Made by a program: the position numbers and the translations under genes
Assembly (NCBI GenBank): GCA_964030475.1
Contig: CAXIPT010000001.1
Coordinates: 7,158,179 to 7,222,178 of the forward strand
Length of the DNA stretch: 64,000 nt
Direction: 5' to 3'
Source of the DNA: Tethya wilhelma
Lineage: Eukaryota > Porifera > Demospongiae > Tethyida > Tethyidae
Part shown: positions 34,880-46,906 of the stretch, piece after piece
How the letters are laid out: each line of letters begins with the position of its first letter
How positions within the stretch are numbered: the first letter of the stretch is position 1
The notes under the pieces: model-generated
Database searches by the model: none
Seen by the model: only the letters and a program-made list of their open reading frames with translations
What the model was told of the DNA's origin: nothing

Positions 34880-35845
34880 TTAGTAGGCTGTAACAGGAGT
34901 TAAGTGAGAATAATGATTTTGTGCACTCAGACAATACTGGGTGTCTGAAAGATCACTGACAAGATGATTGAAAAAGCCACCAACTTCACACAAGCTATCA
35001 CTTAGAGGGATAAAGCAGTTAGTGAACCACGAGTCTTTAAGGTATTTGAACACCTCTGTGACTTCACTGCGGTCACAAGGATCTCTAGCAAGAAGCTTGT
35101 TGAAGAGAGAGAGAAGACGAGGTGAAAATCTTTCCCACATTTGTGGAGGCTTGATGGTTGAACCATTCTGCCATTGTACAAACTCGTAGTAGTTAGGATC
35201 GCTCAAGGTTGCTTGCTCCCAAGGAAAGCTTCCAGTCAGCATGCAGAAGAGGAGTATGCCCACAGACCACACGTCACAAGATGGGTCAACATAGAATCCA
35301 ACATCGTCTGAAGCACTGCAAATTTCGGGAGGAGTGTAGGGAATGCTTCCACAAACTCTTGGCACATGAGTTCCCTCACGAAGTGTCATTCCAAAGTCAA
35401 TCAATTGTACAGAATTTTGCTTTTTATCTGCAAGTACAATGTTCTCTGGTTTGATGTCACGATGTACCAGACTTTTGCTGTGGATGTAGTGGACAGCCTT
35501 TGCAATCTGACTGATGTAGAGCTTTGCTTTAGATTCTTCCAGACCAACTTCTGGTTCAATAGCATCAAACAAATCTCCTCCAGATGCATAGTCCTGAACC
35601 ATTACAAAGGATGTCTTGGTTTCGTAGGCTGTATCATGAGTTGTGATGATGTTAGGATGATCTGCAAGAAATTTACTGTACTTAAGTTCTCTCTTGAAGT
35701 CACTGCGTGTTGTAGTATTCTTGCTGATGGCCTTGATGGCTACTTTTCGGCCTGTTTCTCTGTCTTCTGCAATCCAAGTTGTACCATAAGTTCCTTTGCC
35801 TGCTTGCTTGAGAAAGGTATATCTCTCATCTAGGCTAGATGCCAT
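34880..35845 (-). CDS. SBK-like serine/threonine kinase, copy 7
   Basis: An intact 321-residue single-exon kinase, ATG at 35845. GKGTYG, VAIK, HRDIKPEN and DFGMTLREGTHVPRVCGSIPYTPPE are all present. In the N-lobe and the region ADHPNIITTHDTAYETKTSFVMVQDYASGGDLFDAIEPEVGLEESKAKLYISQI it resembles copy 4. Much of the C-lobe follows copies 2 and 5, while NGSTIKPPQMWERFSP is again shared with copy 4, and the LTPVTAY end follows copy 1. This mosaic suggests gene conversion or that it lies near the base of the array. A TATA-like box and an ETS-type core lie upstream. Confidence 0.92.
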   Translation of the reverse strand: MASSLDERYTFLKQAGKGTYGTTWIAEDRETGRKVAIKAISKNTTTRSDFKRELKYSKFLADHPNIITTHDTAYETKTSFVMVQDYASGGDLFDAIEPEVGLEESKAKLYISQIAKAVHYIHSKSLVHRDIKPENIVLADKKQNSVQLIDFGMTLREGTHVPRVCGSIPYTPPEICSASDDVGFYVDPSCDVWSVGILLFCMLTGSFPWEQATLSDPNYYEFVQWQNGSTIKPPQMWERFSPRLLSLFNKLLARDPCDRSEVTEVFKYLKDSWFTNCFIPLSDSLCEVGGFFNHLVSDLSDTQYCLSAQNHYSHLTPVTAY

Positions 35846-35924
35846 TGTTTCGCTGTTTCAAGTTTCTAGTTTTGTTGACAGTTTGCAATCAAGTTTTTCT
35901 GCTAGAATCGGCGAAAGTGCTCCC

Positions 35925-35932
35925 TTTTTATA
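35925..35932 (-). promoter_or_regulatory. TATA-like box of kinase copy 7
   Basis: TATAAAAA in gene orientation, 80 bp before the ATG. Upstream of it are CGGAAGT (plus-strand ACTTCCG near 35972) and a perfect palindrome GCCAGACGTCTGGC (about 35984-35997). Confidence 0.6.
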
Positions 35933-36433
35933 GCCTAGCGAGCAGGCTTCACGACATAATACCTCACACTTTACTTCCGCCCGGCCAGACGTCTGGCTGG
36001 AGATATCTAGCGCGCGCTAGCTAGCTAGCTATGATTATGACGTCATCGTTAATAAACCTATTTTGCTGTTGCATCCGGGCCAGGTATCCGTGATCCAATC
36101 CTGCTTCTGTCATAGATCTATGCTACTGTGGACAACTATTGTGGCATTTTGGTTTGTTCATACACATCCAATAACTTATTAAGCCGGGCAAGGACCCAAC
36201 ATCTCTAAGTCTTATAAGTTACCTACTCATAACTTCACATCCAGTGGCTGCAGTGATATTGATACTGTGCCATTAATTGGTATGCCTTGATTCATTTCAA
36301 AAATAATTGAGGGCTTGACTTTTATAGGTATAGTGCTGACTTCAATTAGAATCACAAACAAGAATAAAGAAGAGAGCATAGTGAAGGTCAAATTCTACAC
36401 ACATCGCCACTGTGTCTCAACTTCCAAGTCTAT

Positions 36434-36485
36434 TCACTTCAATGTGGTGAAGAAAAACAGAGTCCGCACCAATGCATCAGGGTCA
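36434..36485 (-). CDS. Possible terminal exon, unknown gene
   Basis: A T-rich 3' splice site (TTGTTTTAG, read on the minus strand) is followed by a phase-2 frame encoding DPDALVRTLFFFTTLK and a TGA at 36434-36436. It is short and without recognisable homology. Splice signal and composition are the only support. Confidence 0.25.
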
Positions 36486-36682
36486 CTAAAACAATCAAAA
36501 ACAAATTCGTAAGAAATTCATGGATATGCATACAAAATCCATATACCAGTAGTTGGACAAATAAGAGATGTTTTGATTCACATGAGCTCAGTTGTGCGAG
36601 CTTCGGTTTGAGTTAAATAAGTTGATAAAGTGATCAAAAGTTTGTTGATATGGACAAGCTAATAACAATAATAATATTTGCA

Positions 36683-36797
36683 TTAGATGAGCAACCGCTT
36701 TACAGGGTCTGATTCGATCACAGCCTTCATAGGGCCTCTTTCTCCAGGGACCTGGTCACCACGCAGGGAGTCAGCATGAAATTGTCTTGAGGATTTT
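36683..36797 (-). CDS. Possible terminal exon, unknown gene
   Basis: Minus-strand open frame ending in TAA at 36683-36685. It encodes SSRQFHADSLRGDQVPGERG followed by PMKAVIESDPVKRLLI. The composition and locally higher GC content look like real coding sequence. The acceptor could be the AG at 36798 or the one at 36786. I recognise no family, and its relation to the exon-like piece at 36434 is unclear. Confidence 0.35.
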
Positions 36798-37849
36798 CTT
36801 GAATGTAAAGAATTCAAAACAAAGTGCTAATACATTATACATTGGGAGGAAGGGGGTATGACACATAAAACCACAAAAAAACCCATTACATTATCTGCCA
36901 TTGTTGTTTTTATTTACAATACCAGTGGTTAGATTATCTAAACCTCAAAACCACACAATAATTTTTTTATAATGTACATTTAGTCTAGTCTTGTGTAATA
37001 TTTGTGTACCATGCAGAATAGAAACCACATTCCAAACCGCCCCTCTGGGCTGAGAGAGTACAGTGAGTTCACTTCAATAAACTGAAATAATGGCATCACT
37101 AACTATATTCATGAACAAACAAACAACATGTGGCAGTGCAATGATTATTTTATAAGTGCATGTGCACACATTGTGGAGAGCAACTGTATACACATTATGT
37201 CATGGGAGGAGCTGGAGGCAACCAGTTATTAGTATATTCATGTATACATGAGTTAAAGTTAAGGACTTAGACACAACAGTCCATGAATATTAATATTTTT
37301 AAGCTATAATTTTGCTAGTTGTTTCCATAAAGGGTTATTGGTCCACAGGAGTGAGGCAACTTCAATGGCATAATTGATGGGACAGCTGCAATGATCATAA
37401 GTGGTTGTTGCTATATAAATTGAGTTTTGTGCTTCTGTTGGGATTACGAAAGTCGATTAAAGAACAGGCAGGAATCAGCTTGAGACAACGGCTAATGACT
37501 GGAGTTATTTGGACGGAACTTACGGTAGTCTGGGTAACACTGCATTACTGACATTTTACTTTCAATCACATACATACAAAGAAACACACTGAGCAATTCA
37601 AGGTACTTGTTTGCTCACTCAATTTTCAAAAAATTTTAAGAGCATTAACAAGCGTTCAAAAAAATTCAAATTATCATACCAAGAATGAATGTTAATAGGC
37701 ACAAACAAGTGCCACAATTTATATTCAGAGCTTCTGCTAAGCTTGCAAGCTACCTGACTACCAATTGCGATGGTAGGCAGCCTATCAGCTATATGGGAGA
37801 CACATCAAGAGACACCTAGGCTGCATGGACACATGAGCTCAGAGTCCTG

Positions 37850-37928
<79 letters not shown>

Positions 37929-40900
37929 TGCAAGTGCATTGCATGGATGTATGGTGTCAAGTGACAACCACCACCCACCCACCCACTCATTAGCTAAGCA
38001 GTCCAATTAGAGCGAGACATGGATATTCACAACACACAGACTGACTGCAAGCTGTCTGCTAGCTTGACCCACTGGCTAGCATGTGCAAACAATAAACATA
38101 GCCATATCCCTGTAAGCTAGCCGTGGGATGCTAACAAATGGACATACACCTACACACTTTTCCCCCCCAAGGTTGGTGACGTCACATCTATGAATAAAAT
38201 TATGTCAGAGTCACTCCAAGCACTGGAGCACAATGTTGTTTCAGTTCAACTGAAGTGAATTAGCATGTATCATAGCAAGTGTTTAATGAATATCATTCAT
38301 TCTACGCCTGTCCTCCTAATTCTTGATGACCATGCAGGCATGAAACTTCGCAAGTACAGCAAACAATAGATGTGGGTGAGGACACAAAGTGATTAGTTAA
38401 AACCAATAAAGTTCATGCACCACTGGGGGTGTGTGTCAAGGTTACAACATGCCCACGTGCCAACCTACATGTATAGTATTAGACCTGCATACATGTGCTA
38501 GGCACTGCATGTATGTATAAATTGAAAAAGGTCATTTTAGACAAACAGAGTTCTATTTACAGGTGCTGAGATCATGCAGCCTCATATGGTACTTAATGGA
38601 GAATGGTGATCAACACACATACATGTGCATGCACCAGGTCATGAATATTTAACACTTACAGTAGTTGCTATTATTGCCTACTGACTCCAATGCAGTGAAT
38701 ATATTCATAGTATCTTCTTTTATTGTGTTTACACATCCCTGACAACAAGGTCATGAATTATTAAGTACTCAGCCATCATTGATTGGTTTATTGTGACAGC
38801 TTCAGTTTCTTGTACATAAGTTGACATTAAACATTATTTTTCTATAATAGACACTAATTGTATTATTATTTACAGTTTCGTGTCTACATGTAGTAAAGCA
38901 TATGTAGGGCATGAGATAGTAACACACATGCATTTGGCAACACAATCATGTCAACTATACTACAGTACAAACTTGGGTATGTACTATCTATAGAGCTGTT
39001 TGTCTCACAGCATTAATCCTGGTGTTATGAGTGGTGTTCTGTTTCCTAATGCACTCTTCACACGTACGTCATGCTCACTAGCTTTACACCAATAATGGAT
39101 ATATGGATCCATTATAGCAATGCTGATAGAGTGATAATTCTGAAAACCAAGAGCAAATTGATGGTATTGAATTTTAACTCATGCACAGCTAGGCTATACA
39201 CAATAAGGAGCAGTCCATGACAACATAGTCGCAAATTGGTGACACAGTACACCTTCTGAGGTGACCAGCCAGCATGCATGCACCAGTTAGTGGTAGATTG
39301 GAAATGTATGTGTGCCAGCTGATGTACAGAGTGGCCCAATTAAGAAGGCATTTAGCAACATCTACAATAACAACCTTTGGTGAAAAATTGTCTTACCAGC
39401 TTTTCATATCTAAGAGTAGACTTGTAAATGATCAGTGACTTCCCTTTAGGAAGGAGCCCTAACAGTGGCAACAATATCACTTACACCTCTAGGCCTTGCT
39501 AAAGGAAATCGATCGTTAATCGACAATTAGATCAATTATACATTCCCCTGAAATCAATTTAATCAGGCCAGTATTATACCATGCTTGCATAATTTGATAG
39601 TATCGATACTCAGAAATAAATTGTTACTTTAGCAATAATCAACCAGGCCACCTGTCTGGCTTCCACCAGCTAGCCTCACTATTCTTCACAAGGGAAATGA
39701 ATTGTTCCTATAGATTTCCTATACACTCTGAACTGACCAACCTCAGAGACAATCGTATTTATAATCTCATGACTATTATGCGATCATAAAAGGAGCCAGT
39801 TTTGACACACCGTGCACTTTCTACTTTGATAAGTCTTAATAGCAGTAACGGAAGGTCAACGAGTGTCCATCGGATGTTAGAGTCATCAATGAATATGGTG
39901 ACATAGGATCACTACACCAGCTGATTGCAACTTACTGGTGGGAGTAGCACTTTGATGAGATGTGATTCATAGCTATTACTAGTAGTATAATTAGACGTTG
40001 AATAAGCTGCTTTATTATAGCAGATTTACTACAACTTACTGCATGCATGGTCAGATAAGGTTCATAAATTAAATATTGCACTTAAGCTAGCAATAGGGTG
40101 ATATATAGGGAGATCTCTAATGGCATGCATTGAATCACAAGAGCATGATGAAATGTTGATTGTAAACAAGCCAAGTGTCTCAAACATTTCCCTACAACAA
40201 TGCTGCCACTACTACAAAGACCAATAAAATATTATAGGGGAATATTACAGAAATAATTCCAACATGTATCTTACACAACAACAGGACTGGTGTGTGTGTA
40301 GTAAGTAGCCAGCAATCGTGACTGTCTGTCCTTCAAAGAGGGCAAAGATGTCACTAGACAGTACCAGACCTCAGCTGAACCCTCTTTCACAGTGGAGACA
40401 ATGATATTTATAGACAATACCCACTCACCAGGCTACGTATGCACGATCCTACATCAACCTCACACATGTGACCTGCATGGAAGTACACACTTACAACCAT
40501 AAAAAGCTGAGATGCAGTGGTCCTATCCTTATATGAATTTCACTTGTTGGTACAAGGACTATGTTTATTGGGGGGAGTGCATGGACATTGTACTGTACAC
40601 TAGCTCTTATGAAATACAGGACCTGATGTAGTGTCATTATTCATAACATGATATGATTTTTATTATGATTTCCTTTGAATCAGGCTGGAGTTAACTGGAC
40701 TCATCCAGTAGGTGCTTGAACTATGGGTTATATAATAGCACTATACTAGTAAAGCAAGAAGATTCTCTTCTAGAAATACAATACCAGCCATAGTAATACA
40801 GTCTCATGCCTGAGCTTAAGCAACGGAGCTAGGTAGGCACGCACAGACTGGTTATGAGTGGTTGTAGAACCATAGGTCATGAATATTATTAGACCATTAG

Positions 40901-41509
40901 TATGGGTGTTGTTGTTTGTAGGTATTCACCATGACAACAATGCCTGCACATGATAGACAACAACAACAACAAACAATGAGTTGAGATCATAATACTAAGC
41001 ATTATATGTAAACAAGCAGCAGCTAGGTATGTATATATACCAAGACACTCCGTAACATGACAAAGTAACCTATAATATGTTTGCCAACACACTTCTATGC
41101 ATCCCTTAGAAGACTCTATGTGTCCTCTCTCTCTCTTTGATGATCATACAAGACAGGAGCATTAGCAGTGACATCATGACCTCCAATTTACCTCCCCCTT
41201 CTCAGTCATGTTTGGATATACAATGCCATGTATGACATAATGTATTTGCAATCCTACCAACATGCATATGGCATGCAGTTATGAAAACTGCCCAGGACAA
41301 CATGCATGAATGATGTATATACAAAAGTGAAACCTCTTCAAACCAAATACGGAAAAGGCTTCGTTCAAAGGTAAATGTGGGATTTGATTGGTTTACATGT
41401 TCACGGCTTCCTTTAGAAGTTATCGGGAGTCTCAATCACTGAGGTAACTCCTCAGTGATCCAGCCTCCCTGCTGACCCTGTCACACCTACAGCCATTGTT
41501 TTCATTTAC
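36798..41509. other. No gene identified; possibly intronic
   Basis: About 4.7 kb with an (AC)n tract at 37853-37926 and no supportable gene. A 43-codon minus-strand frame (37304-37434, stop TAG) follows an acceptor-like CCCAACAG, but is too weak to call. Confidence 0.45.
37853..37926. repeat. (AC)n microsatellite
   Basis: Uninterrupted AC run of about 72 bases. Confidence 0.95.
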
Positions 41510-41568
41510 CTTTATCCTTTAAGGTTGGTATCACAGAGCTGCCTTCCTCTCCAGTCCCGAGGTACTCT
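41510..41568 (-). CDS. Possible small internal exon
   Basis: Read on the minus strand, CTCCCTCTCTCAG is followed by a 59-bp frame encoding EYLGTGEEGSSVIPTLKDK and a GTAAAT donor. The flanking sites are good and the frame is hydrophilic and protein-like, but the piece is tiny. It may belong to the same minus-strand gene as other exon-like pieces in 36-51 kb. Confidence 0.3.
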
Positions 41569-44500
41569 CTGAGAGAGGGAGATCGTATTTCAAGGTCGTA
41601 CTAAAGTTCGAGTGGACTCGATGACCCGGAGAGAGAAATCACGATTGAGAGTTTATGAAACTTTCACATTACCTCATCGCATACCTCATCTTCAGATGCA
41701 TATCCTACGTATGAATACGTAGAGTGTCATAATAATGATGGTTATTAATTGTGTCGGTCACCATGGGTGTCCGTGGTGAGTGCACACACACAGGAAGTCA
41801 TCTCACGAGCAAGGCATGAGACAATGTACTCGGAGGTAGACACACACATTTTGCGATTACGAAACAAACGACCGCAAAATTTGTGGTCTGTTCCTAAAGT
41901 AGAGTTAATGAGACCGAATGAATGAACGGTGCTATCATTCCAAGGGAGACCACAACCTCACACAAAACAATGCAATCATACTCAAGTTAGGCATTGTAAA
42001 TGATTCTTATTTCGACACACACACACACATGCACACACACACACACATGCACTCACATGCACTCACATGCAGAGAGAGGATGTGAGTGTTATGCATGCTT
42101 GAGCACCAAGTGAATGCATTGTTACTAATAGCAAACACTTGAGCCTCTGAAGATATGCATACTAAGACATGCACACATATCCATAATGCAGGTGACGTTA
42201 AACGATTGAGTTTCAAAAATAAAAATCCGTAGAGTTCTATTTATAAACCACCTATACTGTTGTTAATTAGCCACACAGACATTGGAATGCCTAGCTGATC
42301 TACACTGCTGTGGGGGGTCTGGTGCAAGCAATTAATGAACTGCTACTGAATAATAAATCTTTTTACATTACCTCATCTTTGGCATGTGTTTTACCTTTCT
42401 ATATACAAAGCCATCTCTATGTATGCCCATGGATACCAGTCTAGTATCACAACAAGCAGCAATGAAAATATTTATATACATCCAACAAAAATGATCCAAC
42501 TATAGTTAAGTTGTCTCCAGGATCACCTTCCATACAGATTCAAGGTGTTGGACTGTAACAGAATCTGATGTGTGCAAGCACGTATATGAAAATGAAAGCA
42601 TACACTCACTAGCCTGTTAGGTTAAACTCAAAGTAAGACTCTATAACGATTAAGTGGATTACTGAACACTTATTACATGAAGCTCTTCAACGAGGAATAA
42701 TGCCTATTATACAATGTCATGTGTATATAATAGTCCAATAGCATTGTTAATTTTATCAACAACAATTACTTTGCACTGAGTTTCAAAAATAAAAGGCTAT
42801 TTTTAAAACGGTCTATCTCATTTACCTACCACACAGAGCACTATTATAACATCATAACGTGATTGATCTCCAGCTGTCAGCTAAGGTATGCATTCGTGTG
42901 TGTATACATATATACATGGCAAGTGGACACGCTACCCTCTGGAACAACAAACACAAATACCGACCCACTTCTAACACAATTACATCACTGCACTCAGGTA
43001 GGTTAAAGACGTGATATGAGTGGGCACGCACGGCTCAAATGACACACACATGAATGCCTCCTCAAGTGGTCCTCTTACCGCACAGAGATAGTGTTATCAA
43101 TACAAGGTCTCTTTTCTGAAAACATCGCACCACATACGACCACCAAAATGAGACCTCCTCGAGAGCTTTTCATCATGAGGTGGACTCTCTTTTTGTTTGT
43201 ATCGCATTCTTTGAATATCCTCTTAGTGCTTTACCACACACACTGAGTCCATCAGAGTGGTATTCAATTTTTTGTGTAGTGCTCGAGAGTTTGTGGTTGG
43301 TGTCATGTAAGATGACACAACCACAAACCAACTGTAAAATGTTGAGGCAAATCTAGCTCACACAAAAAAATAATCATTATTTTGAAGAAGTGTGAACATG
43401 GCCACACAGAAGACTTAGTACATATGGGTGCAATCTTGCAAGAATACAACTAAACAAGATCTAGGTCAACCAATAGTACAAATGGTATTCATTTTTCTCC
43501 ATGTTTACATACGTTATAATTATGTACATATGTGGTTTCATGCATGAACACACAATAATTATTATGACAATGCATTGTGTTGTTGACTTGGTGGTGCCTA
43601 ATATTGTTGGTATGATATAAAATGGCCCACAACATCACAATAGCCATCCAAACATCCATCAACTATGCCGAGATCATGAGGGAAACCGGCAGTGAACGGT
43701 GTCCAACTCATGTTGCTATAAGACTTGCCCATAGATTAGTGTACATGGGAAAAACTGTACCACACGACAACACACACACATGTAAGAGTACAGCTATTCC
43801 ATTATAATACAAGCTAACTGCCATTATATATAGCATTTAAAGTTCCAGCAAAATTTGTGGAACAAACCACTGCCAAATGATTAGTTAATCTTTATTAAAT
43901 CTAGCAATACTACGAGTGTATGCGGTATACGTGGACTATACATATCGCCTGAGGCTATAATTATAAAATTAACAAAACTGGTATGATAAATTATATAGGA
44001 GAACGATGTTGCTACATGTTCCAATGGGCTACTCTAGACTGGGGGCCCGGATGTATCGCTGTATGCATGCCATGGCACCTATGTACTGTAACTACACTGA
44101 AAAACTGTTCTCATAATGTGATTAAAACAATGTGCTCGTGCAGTACTAGTCTGGAGACAAACATTTTTGGCAATAGTGCAGATATGTAGTGCTTTGATGT
44201 GCTAACAAAATAATGATGATTAGGTGCATGAGGTAAATTTTCGTGGCCAAAATGTATTATAACAATTTTTTTTGACGTGTGCATGGACGAATGGAAATGC
44301 TATGCATACATTTAGACATTAACAAAACAAGGTAGTAATGACTATTTTAGACTAATGAGATCAACAGTTGAAACACCTATGCCTGTTCAAAATGTGTCAC
44401 CATTTTTCAATACAAGTATATCCTCACCAGTACTATGTGCAATACACAAGTGTTAATGCTGGAATTCCATCAGTCCAAATACCTGTAAATAGATATTATA

Positions 44501-45003
44501 TACCTTTTCCCAATGTAGCTAGACCATGTTCACCATTTTGAATTTATATAAAGTCTAGCTGGCAGCTGCAGCTTGCCTGCAGTCAATGTCACCATGTAGT
44601 CCTATGCTTCCATAGTTAGTAATACATGTGCAACAAGCCGCCATCAAAGGTATTTTCAAAGGGGAAGCTTGTGTTTCTAACCCTATAGCCAATTCGAATA
44701 TATACATACACACAATCATATAGTCAGCAGACATGGTGATCGAGTCTCCACACCAACTCACACACACACACACAAAGACAAAAAGACAAAGCACATCAAG
44801 TGTATGTGTCTCAGTTGTGCTTGGCTCACCTACAGAGCAAGGACAATACCCTAATATATGTTAATACAACACTCCATAGCTATACTACGTATTAATGCAC
44901 TGAGAAGCAGCTGGCTGGCCCATTACCACTACTCTTTTGTCACCATGGATAGGAACTGGCACCTTTTACTGTATTAGGAGTGTACTGCTCTCTATAATTA
45001 TAC
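41569..45003. other. No gene identified; possibly intronic
   Basis: Contains short interrupted (AC)n stretches near 42017-42045 and a 12-bp tandem repeat (ACATGCACTC...) near 42045-42070. Nothing else that I can support. Confidence 0.45.
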
Positions 45004-45096
45004 CTGATGCAACAAGAGACAGACCAGATGGAGCTTGTGATGAAAGAGAGATTGCATTCACATTTGCTACCAATGACAACATAAATGCACATACTC
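45004..45096 (-). CDS. Possible internal exon, phase 1-1
   Basis: A 93-bp frame between a good acceptor (GTACCTTTACAG, minus strand) and a GTATAA donor. It encodes VCAFMLSLVANVNAISLSSQ then APSGLSLVAS. Entry and exit phases are both 1. The opposite strand is also open here, so the strand is not certain. No family recognised. Confidence 0.3.
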
Positions 45097-45529
45097 CTGT
45101 AAAGGTACTAGCAAGAGGTGCACAGGCCTAGGGTGGGTATATGCCCATCAGAGTGTACATCCATGGGTACAACTAACTCCTAATGAGAAATTAATACTGC
45201 CATTACTACACAGTTATTTCATTAGCCGACTTGAGACAAGTGGTTAATGCTACTCCACCTAGCTGCTACATGTACAGTAGCAGAGCTAGATGGGAAGCTA
45301 TTATACGTATATACAGGTTATAGACAGTAAACTTTGTTCAATGATCAAAGTGGTTTAATTGCCTTTAAACTCATAAAGGAGGCGCGCGATTCATTGCATG
45401 CATTGGCTGGAAAAAAAAAGACCCTCTTTAATTTGTTATTCATTTTTGGATGAGAGAAACAATGATAAGGCATAAGCTATGTGAGGTTGTATATTATGTG
45501 TCCACACTCTTGTACTGCATGTGTGAACA

Positions 45530-45530
<1 letters not shown>

Positions 45531-45571
<41 letters not shown>
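45531..45571. repeat. (TG)n microsatellite
   Basis: Dinucleotide run visible directly. Confidence 0.95.
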
Positions 45572-45574
<3 letters not shown>

Positions 45575-46820
45575 CTCACAAAACAAGCACAACACACATA
45601 CAGACAATCATAAATTATGATAACATTATTTGAAATTTTCAGTTATGAATCACAATGAACTGTTTTCCCTTCCAAGAACTGTTTTTACAGCTTTAAATGG
45701 ACATGCACAACATCAAGACAGCTAGCCCTCCTCTTCATCACAATGTCACAGTTTATTCATAACTACAATGGGAGCTTATTCAAACAACATCACCAAGATA
45801 AACAATGAATGAAAGGGTATTTTGCTACATGCACATTACTACTGTACATTTGGAGGTAAAAATAGAATTTTCAGGAGCACGATTATTGAGAATGAAACAA
45901 GAGTGAAAATTTATCAACAGAATGTTTGGTTTCTGAAATGCATACGCTTGAAAAGCACTTATATAGAGAAGTTATGGACAACACGAGATGGCAGTTGACA
46001 ATAATCGAGCTGGGACTAAATGGAACTGCATGTGGTGTTGTGAGAAGAGGACTTTCCTTGAAATGGTGGTTGTGAAAACTGTTGACATGACTGTATGAGC
46101 AGTAGGGTGTGAACAGTCAGCATCCAATAGTAAATTCACTGACTATAGACACTCACTGACAACAGGTAGCCTATATAGCCAGTGTGGATCGATGGCAACT
46201 GTAATTATATGCACCAGAGTGTGGGGGCACCCCATACAATTAACCTCTCCCCTATATATAGGAAATCTAATCCTAGAGACAACTATTTCCAACAATATCC
46301 AATAATCAGTGACCCAGGCAACAATGTTATCACAGGACTCTAGATCAAACAGAACTGCACTGCTACTCTTATCTTGTAGAAACACAATCTGTTCATATTA
46401 AGTAAACAAAAAATATCAAAATTGTACTTTAACTGGCATGCACTATGAACCAAGGAAACAAGAAACAGCCTACTGAGATAAAATGATAATCTGATTAGAT
46501 CAATGCTGCCCAGGCAGGACAATACCAACCCTACAATAACCATTATTCACTATCATACTTGAACCAGCACTCTTAAGTAAACTGAAAGAAACTTCAAGTA
46601 AAGATTGACAATAATTCAATTTTGTAAGGTATGCCTACATGGACATAAACACTGTGTGAATGTGGTGTATGGTCTAGCTAGTGTACTTGCTGACAGGAAT
46701 GTTTTACGTACGCCATACTCAGACACCCATTGTCTCCCACTAATATCATTACAGAGAACACGGACTGTGCACTTTAATAATAATTATGAGCCTCAGGGAA
46801 TGGAAGGCTGCATGTATATT

Positions 46821-46822
<2 letters not shown>

Positions 46823-46904
<82 letters not shown>
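46823..46904. repeat. (AC)n microsatellite
   Basis: About 80 bases of AC with one GC interruption. Confidence 0.95.

Positions 46905-46906
<2 letters not shown>

Noticed and set aside
44937..45131. A plus-strand protein of about 64 residues
   Set aside because: It lacks an in-frame ATG at its start, and the minus strand has a better exon with matched splice phases over the same bases.
46157..46372. A 216-bp minus-strand exon
   Set aside because: Borders and phase are acceptable, but the predicted peptide is unusual (many Trp, Ile and Cys) and no family or neighbouring exon supports it.
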